64,000 nt of DNA from Acinetobacter baylyi DSM 14961 = CIP 107474 (lineage in GTDB: Bacteria > Pseudomonadota > Gammaproteobacteria > Pseudomonadales > Moraxellaceae): assembly GCF_000368685.1 (NCBI RefSeq), contig NZ_KB849625.1:1-64000 (forward strand). The letters run 5' to 3'. The notes under the pieces were generated by a model that saw nothing but the letters and a program-made list of their open reading frames with translations, was not told where the DNA came from and made no database searches. Numbering within the stretch: position 1 is the stretch's first letter; every line of letters starts with the position of its first letter. The translations under genes and the position numbers were made by a program. Below are positions 58,017 through 64,000 of the stretch, one piece after another.

Positions 58017-58475
58017 TTAAAAAGATCGAATCCAGAAAAAACGTATTAACTGCCCACGATTATAAGGAAAGCTGGAAATATATTCATAACCTAACCTGGT
58101 ATCCTGTCTGAGCTGATAACTCAGACCATAACCAAATGAAATAGATAAATCACTTACACCCAAGTGATCTGTTGAACCATCGATCACTTTGTTTTTTAAA
58201 TCACTCATATTGTAAGCGGTATAGTTATAAACACTAATGCGTTCATTTGAATAAAAAAGATTTTTGAGTACTTTATAATTATTTTCTTCTTGGTCGTGCT
58301 GCTCTGCAAGACGTTTTTGCTCTTGATTCAGATCTGTATTTTCAAGGTTAATATCCAAATTAATTGTATCATCTTGATGAGGTTCGGCAAAAAAATCATA
58401 GGAATCAGCACATGATTCATTGCATATTAAAATAAACACCCAACTAAAATTAAAAATACGAGTTAAAGACATCAT
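58017..58475 (-). CDS. Secreted or outer-membrane protein, unknown
   Basis: 152 residues. The hydrophobic N-terminus FSWVFILICNESCADS looks like a signal sequence. The middle is acidic and helical (NTDLNQEQKRLAEQHDQEEN) and the C-terminal 50 residues look like barrel strands (LSISFGYGLSYQLRQ, RLGYEYISS) ending in an aromatic-rich IRFFWIRSF, which suggests outer-membrane insertion. Codon use is more AT-rich than its neighbours. No family recognised. Confidence 0.6.
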   Translation of the reverse strand: MMSLTRIFNFSWVFILICNESCADSYDFFAEPHQDDTINLDINLENTDLNQEQKRLAEQHDQEENNYKVLKNLFYSNERISVYNYTAYNMSDLKNKVIDGSTDHLGVSDLSISFGYGLSYQLRQDTRLGYEYISSFPYNRGQLIRFFWIRSF

Positions 58476-58498
58476 TTTTATAAAAAATCAAATATAAA

Positions 58499-58520
58499 AA
58501 AGGTAGCATATGCTACCTTT
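58499..58520 (-). terminator. Terminator of the urease operon
   Basis: A perfect 22-base palindrome (AAAGGTAGCAT and ATGCTACCTTT); reading on the minus strand the stem runs into T6. It lies 18 bases after the ureJ stop. Confidence 0.85.
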
Positions 58521-58537
58521 CCCATCTAATAAAGCGG

Positions 58538-59110
58538 TTAGCTTAAACCAATCACAGCAACGATGGCTGCAATACCAGATAAAACTTTGCGACCATAAGG
58601 GACATAATGCTGTATCAGATAACCCAAACCTAAACCACTGCTATACAGCACACTCATACCACAAACCATACCTGCCACCAGACCAATAACATGTCCTTGT
58701 GGTGCCAGCTCAACGCCATGGGCCATACCATGAAAACTTGCCATTAATGACGCAGCAAAAGGCAGTACACGATAAGATTTGCTCCATAGGGCGACAGCTA
58801 AAACAATCAGTGAAGCCACAATGCCATATTCGGCCACTGTTGCTGGAATAACACCATTTGCGCCCACAACAAAACCGAATATCAAGCTTAGACTTAAGCC
58901 AATAATTCCTAAAATTTTCCATTGTTTTGCTACAGTCCAGAGCAATACACCAAAACCAATTGCCATGGTCAAATGATCTAGTCCTGTAAATGGATGGATC
59001 AAGCCTTCCCAAAAACCAATATGTGTCTGATCATGTCCAGGATGTGCCATCGCAATTGCTGGAATAAAACTCAATGTCGCTAGAAACAAATATTTGTTAA
59101 TTGAGCGCAT
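58538..59110 (-). CDS. ureJ: HupE/UreJ-family nickel permease
   Basis: A 190-residue inner-membrane protein. The signal-like first helix ends at AMAHPGHD; the mature start HPGHDQTH and the motif HPFTGLDHLTMAIGFG carry the nickel-binding His and Asp typical of HupE/UreJ, and SFHGMAHGVELAP repeats the pattern. About six further helices. It supplies nickel for urease. It lies ten bases after ureG, the last gene of the operon. Confidence 0.93.
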   Translation of the reverse strand: MRSINKYLFLATLSFIPAIAMAHPGHDQTHIGFWEGLIHPFTGLDHLTMAIGFGVLLWTVAKQWKILGIIGLSLSLIFGFVVGANGVIPATVAEYGIVASLIVLAVALWSKSYRVLPFAASLMASFHGMAHGVELAPQGHVIGLVAGMVCGMSVLYSSGLGLGYLIQHYVPYGRKVLSGIAAIVAVIGLS

Positions 59111-59119
59111 AGCGCCTCC

Positions 59120-59734
59120 TTAAGCCTTAAATAGACCTTGTTTTTCAATGAATTCGATGATTTGAGTTAAACCATCTTCTGTTTTCATATTCGAAAACAA
59201 AAACGGTTTTTCGCCGCGCATGCGTTTAGCATCCTGTTCCATCACATCCAAGTTGGCACCTACCATTGGCGCAAGATCAGTTTTGTTAATGATGAGTAAA
59301 TCAGACTTGGTAATACCAGGCCCACCTTTACGTGGAATCTTCTCTCCTCCCGCTACATCAATCACATAAAGCGTTAAATCGGAAAGTTCAGGACTAAACG
59401 TCGCTGCTAGATTATCTCCACCACTTTCAATAATAATCAGCTCAAGGCCATCAAACTTTTCACAAAGATCATCAATCGCTGCCAGATTAATCGATGCATC
59501 TTCACGAATGGCGGTATGTGGACATCCTCCTGTTTCCACCCCCACGATACGGTCTGGTGTCATCGCTTCATTGCGTGTCAAAAAATTGGAATCTTCTTTG
59601 GTATAAATATCATTGGTGACGACGGCCATGTTATATTTATTACGCAGTGCACGACAAAGATTTAAAGTCAGCGCTGTTTTACCTGATCCAACTGGACCAC
59701 CAATACCTACGCGTAATGGACTACGTTCTGTCAT
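59120..59734 (-). CDS. ureG: Urease accessory GTPase UreG
   Basis: 204 residues. The P-loop [14 protein letters not shown] is at 7-20, the nickel-binding CPH in [31 protein letters not shown] and [12 protein letters not shown] (G4). It hydrolyses GTP during nickel insertion and works with UreE, UreF and UreD. The gap of 63 bases to ureF upstream is the widest in the operon. Confidence 0.97.
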   Translation of the reverse strand: MTERSPLRVGIGGPVGSGKTALTLNLCRALRNKYNMAVVTNDIYTKEDSNFLTRNEAMTPDRIVGVETGGCPHTAIREDASINLAAIDDLCEKFDGLELIIIESGGDNLAATFSPELSDLTLYVIDVAGGEKIPRKGGPGITKSDLLIINKTDLAPMVGANLDVMEQDAKRMRGEKPFLFSNMKTEDGLTQIIEFIEKQGLFKA

Positions 59735-59797
59735 AATTGTTTCCTATATATCCTTAATTGATGATTGTTCTCAACGAGGAGATTCATATAACCTGAT

Positions 59798-60460
59798 TTA
59801 AGATCGAAATAATCGTGAATACTGGGTTTCGTGCTGCATACTCAACATGGCGTAATGTGGCAATGCACTACTCATCTCGTCATCTTCTAAAGCTAAAGCC
59901 TGTTCAACAGCTTGCGGTACTTTTTCATGTAAATGCCACAAAATTCGTTGGCCACTCATTTGCCCAAGTGGCACAGTTTTGACCGCAGCCAATACCTGAT
60001 TTTCGAGCACGCTAAAACTATATGCCGTAAGCACATCTGCAGCACTCAATCCCAGCCTTCCAGAAAGTTGTGCATATACAGGGACAAAACCAAACTGCTT
60101 TTTAACCTCGACAGGCATTTTCAACACATCCTTGATCCATGCGTTTAAGGAAAATGCCAATTGCTGTGATTCAGCCAATAATTCTTTACTTTCACGGCTG
60201 GCCTTGTATAAATCAGCCCACAGTAGAAACTGTTCTTCATCTGCATACGATTGCATTAGTCGTTTCAGGATAGGCAGTTCAAATCGAACAAGCAACATTT
60301 CAAGCACTTCTTCAAAATAGGCCACACTACTGGCTTCATCCTGAATCAATCCTGTTTCAATCGCGCTTTCTACACCTTGCGAATAGCAATATGCACCGAC
60401 AGGTAACGCCGTTGAGGATAAAGTCAATAGCTTAAGCAGTTGCGCGGCATTAATGGACAT
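59798..60460 (-). CDS. ureF: Urease accessory protein UreF
   Basis: A 220-residue all-helical chaperone linking UreG to the UreD-apourease complex. Signature segments are [24 protein letters not shown] near the N-terminus and [20 protein letters not shown] near 180. The start overlaps the ureE end by 11 bases. Confidence 0.95.
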   Translation of the reverse strand: MSINAAQLLKLLTLSSTALPVGAYCYSQGVESAIETGLIQDEASSVAYFEEVLEMLLVRFELPILKRLMQSYADEEQFLLWADLYKASRESKELLAESQQLAFSLNAWIKDVLKMPVEVKKQFGFVPVYAQLSGRLGLSAADVLTAYSFSVLENQVLAAVKTVPLGQMSGQRILWHLHEKVPQAVEQALALEDDEMSSALPHYAMLSMQHETQYSRLFRS

Positions 60461-60929
60461 GATGCAAGGACTTAATTGGACTTAAACGATGATCATGGTT
60501 ATGCTGTGCATAGGCACCACTTTCAGGTTCAAAAGCATGTTCAACCTGTTTCACTTGCAAGCCCAAACCTTCGACCATTTCCGCCAGAACATGATCAGGT
60601 TCAAAATACAACGCATAAGGCGTGAGCATAAGCGGAACATGGCGGTTACCCAAATGATAAGCCGCTTTAAGTAATTCAAAATCAGTCTTGGCAGTGACTT
60701 GCATCAATTGTTCTGGCTTGGCATCAATACGTAATATGTCACCCTCATTGGTGGCAATAAAAGAACCACTGCGTAAAATCCCTGTACGCGGCAAATCGGC
60801 ACCGATATCTGTGCCGTTGGTTAAAGTGGCACGAAAACGCGATTTTTGACGTGTATCAAAGGTCAGTTCAAGTGTTTCAAAGGTCTGATCCGATGCAATC
60901 TCATCAAGACGTTGGGTGTAGATTTTCAT
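60450..60929 (-). CDS. ureE: Urease accessory nickel metallochaperone UreE
   Basis: 159 residues. The N-terminal domain ([18 protein letters not shown]) resembles the peptide-binding domain. The metal site GNRHVPLML contains the conserved His, and the His-rich tail [10 protein letters not shown] to SLHHVH binds extra nickel. It delivers Ni to UreG. It is separated from ureC by a histidine phosphatase gene. Confidence 0.95.
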   Translation of the reverse strand: MKIYTQRLDEIASDQTFETLELTFDTRQKSRFRATLTNGTDIGADLPRTGILRSGSFIATNEGDILRIDAKPEQLMQVTAKTDFELLKAAYHLGNRHVPLMLTPYALYFEPDHVLAEMVEGLGLQVKQVEHAFEPESGAYAQHNHDHRLSPIKSLHHVH

Positions 60930-60938
60930 GCGATAACC

Positions 60939-61517
60939 CTATGAATAAATAAAAAATTCTGTATTTTTAACTGGATCGTGAAGCATGCGATCACGAAATT
61001 TATGCATTAAATCTATTGATAATGCTTGATGTTCAAATGCAATCAACTTAAATAATGTAAGAAATTGCCCATGACTAAATACCATTAAATTTTGAGTGAG
61101 ATAATGATCTTTAAGACCATTCAGGATCTGGGCAAAGTCCACAACCCGATGATAAAACTCTCTAAAAGACTCAGCATCTTCGGCATCTTTATAATCAGGA
61201 TTCGCTTGTGCCCAATAACGATCTACAAAGGGTTTACGCTCTTCTATAGTTGTATTGTGACACTTGGCATCAGATAAATACGAGAATTCCTGAATTTCAA
61301 CAACTTCAGGTTGTAAATGATCTCTCAACAAAAGAGGCCTTGCAGTTTGGAACGTGCGAAGAAAAGGTGAAATAAAAACCCGGTCTGCCAGAGGTAGCTG
61401 TTGTGTAAGCTGCTCAGCCTGCAAAATTCCATGTTCAGTCAATGCAATACTGGCATGCGAAGTACATCTTGCATTTACATTAGCCATACTTTGCGCATGC
61501 CGGATTAAATAAATCAC
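60939..61517 (-). CDS. Histidine-phosphatase-family protein inside the urease operon
   Basis: 192 residues of the phosphoglycerate-mutase-like fold: RHAQSMAN (phosphorylated His) at 6-13, the second Arg in SPFLRTFQTARPL, and the C-terminal MVFSHGQFL His. An acid in the middle is not clear. It lies 14 bases after ureC and nine before ureE, so it is certainly co-transcribed with urease, yet it is not a known urease factor. Substrate unknown; a folded phosphatase with intact catalytic residues. Confidence 0.88.
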   Translation of the reverse strand: MIYLIRHAQSMANVNARCTSHASIALTEHGILQAEQLTQQLPLADRVFISPFLRTFQTARPLLLRDHLQPEVVEIQEFSYLSDAKCHNTTIEERKPFVDRYWAQANPDYKDAEDAESFREFYHRVVDFAQILNGLKDHYLTQNLMVFSHGQFLTLFKLIAFEHQALSIDLMHKFRDRMLHDPVKNTEFFIYS

Positions 61518-61531
61518 GTCTTATCTTAGCC

Positions 61532-63232
61532 TTAAAACAAGAAATAACGTTGCGCCATTGGTAATACATCCGCAGGTTCACAAGTCAACAACTCACCATC
61601 TGCACGTACTTCATAAGTTTCTGGATGAACATCCATCACTGGGCAATAGGTATTATGTTTCATATCAGCCTTAGTGATCTGGCGAGTATTTTTACAAGGA
61701 CTGATCAGCTTTTTCAGTTTTAGCTTTTCTGCTACACCATCATCAATTGCGGCTTGTGACAAAAAGGTAATGCAGGTGTTATGCACACCACGTGGGTAAG
61801 CACCAAACATTGGACGATAATGTACAGGTTGTGGCGTTGGAATTGAGGCATTGATATCCCCCATTGGCGCAGCCGCAATCATACCGCCTTTGATAATCAT
61901 AGAAGGTTTAACCCCAAAGAAAGCAGGTTTCCACAATACCAAATCTGCGAGTTTTCCTTCTTCCACCGAACCAATTTCATGACTTAAACCATGCGTAATT
62001 GCAGGATTGATGGTGTACTTGGCAATATAACGTTTGACTCGGCTGTTATCATGGCTTGTCTCATCGCCCTGCAATGCACCGCGCTGGACTTTCATTTTAT
62101 GTGCAGTTTGCCATGTACGAATAATCACCTCACCCACACGCCCCATTGCTTGTGAATCTGAGGACATCATCGCAATTGCGCCTAAATCTTGCAAAATATC
62201 TTCCGCAGCAATGGTTTCACGGCGAATTCGACTTTCTGCAAAAGCCACATCTTCTGCAATCGCTGGATCAAGATGATGACACACCATCAACATATCCAGA
62301 TGTTCATCAATGGTGTTAATGGTATAAGGACGTGTCGGATTCGTTGAAGATGGTAAGACATTGGCTTGACCAATGGCCTTTAAAATATCAGGTGCATGTC
62401 CACCGCCCGCACCTTCGGTGTGATACGTATGAATGGTACGATTTTTAAATGCCGCCAAGGTTTCTTCTAAAAAACCACTTTCGTTGAGAGTATCGGTATG
62501 AATTGCCACCTGTACATCAAACTCATCTGCAACACTTAAGCAGTTATCAATTGCTGCTGGGGTTGAACCCCAGTCTTCATGCAATTTGAGCCCCACTACA
62601 CCTGCTTTGATCTGCTCACGAATTGGATCAGGCAAACTTAAGTTACCTTTACCTAATAATCCAATGTTCATCGGCAAATCATCAATTGCTTGTAACATGG
62701 TGCCAATGTGCCAGGGACCTGGTGTGACTGTCGTTGCAGAAGTCCCTGCTGCAGGGCCAGTACCACCACCGACCATCGTCGTTACGCCCGACATCAGTGC
62801 AGTTTCAACTTGCTGTGGACAAATCCAGTGAATATGCGTATCAATCCCGCCAGCAGTGAGTATCTGCCCCTCACCTGCAATGACTTCCGTCGCTGCACCC
62901 AATGGAATGGTAATATCTGGCTGAATATCAGGATTCCCTGCTTTGCCAATTTTCCAGATGCGACCATTTTTAAGGCCGACATCGGCTTTGACGATTCCCC
63001 ACCAATCAACAATCAATGCATTGGTAATCACGGTATCGGCAACTTCATCTGCAAGTAATTGCGATTGGCCCATACCATCACGAATCACCTTCCCACCGCC
63101 AAACTTGACTTCTTCTCCATAGGTCGTGAGGTCTTGTTCAACTTCAATAAATAGTTCTGTATCGGCTAAACGAACACGATCCCCCACCGTAGGCCCAAAC
63201 ATTTCAGCATATGCACGACGCGACATTTTCAT
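61532..63232 (-). CDS. ureC: Urease alpha subunit
   Basis: A 566-residue amidohydrolase subunit carrying the di-nickel site. Visible are [14 protein letters not shown] (nickel His pair), the carbamylated Lys in [35 protein letters not shown] and the flap Cys-His in MVCHHLDP. It hydrolyses urea to ammonia and carbamate. The start is [18 protein letters not shown]; the internal MSRR is an alternative. Confidence 0.97.
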   Translation of the reverse strand: MKMSRRAYAEMFGPTVGDRVRLADTELFIEVEQDLTTYGEEVKFGGGKVIRDGMGQSQLLADEVADTVITNALIVDWWGIVKADVGLKNGRIWKIGKAGNPDIQPDITIPLGAATEVIAGEGQILTAGGIDTHIHWICPQQVETALMSGVTTMVGGGTGPAAGTSATTVTPGPWHIGTMLQAIDDLPMNIGLLGKGNLSLPDPIREQIKAGVVGLKLHEDWGSTPAAIDNCLSVADEFDVQVAIHTDTLNESGFLEETLAAFKNRTIHTYHTEGAGGGHAPDILKAIGQANVLPSSTNPTRPYTINTIDEHLDMLMVCHHLDPAIAEDVAFAESRIRRETIAAEDILQDLGAIAMMSSDSQAMGRVGEVIIRTWQTAHKMKVQRGALQGDETSHDNSRVKRYIAKYTINPAITHGLSHEIGSVEEGKLADLVLWKPAFFGVKPSMIIKGGMIAAAPMGDINASIPTPQPVHYRPMFGAYPRGVHNTCITFLSQAAIDDGVAEKLKLKKLISPCKNTRQITKADMKHNTYCPVMDVHPETYEVRADGELLTCEPADVLPMAQRYFLF

Positions 63233-63262
63233 AATAAAAGACCTTCTAATCTGTATTAATTT

Positions 63263-63571
63263 TTAATCCAATGCGCCCATGACACGCCCAGCGAAACCGT
63301 AAACTTGACGTTTACCTGACAAAGCAACCAACTCTACATCACGGCTTTGGCCTGGCTCAAAACGTACTGCTGTACCCGCCGCAATATTAAGACGATAGCC
63401 TTTGGTCAAACCACGATCAAACTGCAAAGCATCGTTGGCTTCAGCAAAATGGAAATGTGAACCCACCTGTATCGGGCGGTCGCCTGTATTGGCGACACTC
63501 ACCTTTAACGTTGGTCGGTCTACATTTAACTCAATATCGCCCTCAGGCGTAATCACTTCACCAGGAATCAT
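63263..63571 (-). CDS. ureB: Urease beta subunit
   Basis: 102 residues from the ATG at 63571 ([16 protein letters not shown]), which has AGGAGAAC before it. An upstream ATG at 63667 would overlap ureA and add unrelated residues. The family core [21 protein letters not shown] and [17 protein letters not shown] are present. It forms the urease trimer with UreA and UreC. Confidence 0.97.
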   Translation of the reverse strand: MIPGEVITPEGDIELNVDRPTLKVSVANTGDRPIQVGSHFHFAEANDALQFDRGLTKGYRLNIAAGTAVRFEPGQSRDVELVALSGKRQVYGFAGRVMGALD

Positions 63572-63593
63572 CTTGTTCTCCTTCTTATTGTTG

Positions 63594-63896
63594 TTATACG
63601 ATCGGTTGATGAACGGTAACCAGTTTGGAACCATCTGGGAAAGTTGCTTCAACTTGTACTTCTGCAATCATCTCTGCCACACCATCCATGACATCACTTT
63701 TGCTTAACAGGGTCGTACCATAATGCATGAGTTCCGCCACACTCATTCCATCACGTGCACCTTCAAGTAATGCGGCTGAAATGAATGCGACTGCTTCGGG
63801 GTAATTCAACTTTAAACCGCGAGCTTTTCGACGCTCTGCCACCAATCCAGCAGTAAAAATCAGCATCTTGTCTTTTTCGGTCGGATTAAGTTCCAT
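63594..63896 (-). CDS. ureA: Urease gamma subunit
   Basis: 100 residues. [37 protein letters not shown] and the conserved [20 protein letters not shown] match the family. It is the first visible gene of the operon; ureD, normally just before ureA in this layout, would lie past the right edge. Positions 63897-64000 hold no gene that I can support. Confidence 0.97.
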   Translation of the reverse strand: MELNPTEKDKMLIFTAGLVAERRKARGLKLNYPEAVAFISAALLEGARDGMSVAELMHYGTTLLSKSDVMDGVAEMIAEVQVEATFPDGSKLVTVHQPIV

Positions 63897-64000
63897 AAAA
63901 AATTCCTAATCTTGATGATTCATTTAAGCAAAATATGTGCACATATCGTGGTGTTGACCTGAATATGTCATGTGACTCAACAGCATTATTGGAAAGAACA

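Overview
The window is about 40% GC and reads as ordinary chromosome of an Acinetobacter species (Moraxellaceae, Gammaproteobacteria). The genus call rests on protein style and gene order: an RNase HI/DnaQ fusion gene, a very long MltD with eight LysM repeats, a SutA-like acidic protein, an orphan RnfB joined to nth, and a urease operon of the ureABC-EFG-J type. I cannot name the species. I see no insertion sequence, prophage, integrase, CRISPR array or plasmid function.

Layout. 1-4105: the 5' part of fadH (minus strand, running off the left edge), a DMT exporter and a divergent LysR regulator. 4232-11935: argG with an attenuator-like hairpin in its leader, pyrC overlapping rnt, then four identical tRNA-Glu(UUC) genes in two groups. 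An MmuP-like permease and two tandem paralogous alpha/beta hydrolases of unknown role lie between the groups. 11977-22082 (minus): an Old Yellow Enzyme, then a tight mltD-yejA-yejB-yejE-yejF unit that may join murein cleavage to uptake of the fragments. 22294-30336: the rnhA-dnaQ fusion, a FimL-like protein, nudC, and an rsmI / lpoA-yraN-dolP-esterase block with a short, non-lipidated LpoA. A SutA-like protein follows.

30509-36170 keeps the classical gammaproteobacterial neighbourhood: ubiI-type and ubiH hydroxylases, pepP and a UPF0149 gene on the minus strand; a coiled-coil gene, zapA and 6S RNA (ssrS) on the plus strand. In E. coli the next gene after ssrS is fau. Here about 6.7 kb intervenes (36172-42785) before fau at 42873. 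That segment holds a putative periplasmic binding protein, a secreted hydrolase, and a four-gene envelope-modification operon: a NaxD-like YdjC deacetylase, an ArnC/FlmF-like polyprenyl-phosphate glycosyltransferase, a GtrA flippase-like protein and an ArnT/FlmK-like lipid A glycosyltransferase. A sequence matching the PmrA-box consensus lies about 90 bp upstream. Together these look like a complete lipid A hexosamine (galactosamine) modification pathway, the kind linked to polymyxin resistance in Acinetobacter and Francisella. It is the most notable system in the window.

43654-57622 is housekeeping: lon, a possible small RNA, rlmH, a YgiD-type dioxygenase, a META/DUF4377 lipoprotein, gdhA, rsxB-nth, adk, a DUF445 membrane protein, a small outer-membrane-like protein, mrdA (PBP2) and rsmD. 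57646-63896 carries two small secreted proteins and the minus-strand urease operon ureA-ureB-ureC-[histidine phosphatase]-ureE-ureF-ureG-ureJ. A ureD would be expected beyond the right edge. Most operons end at clear intrinsic terminators, which are listed.
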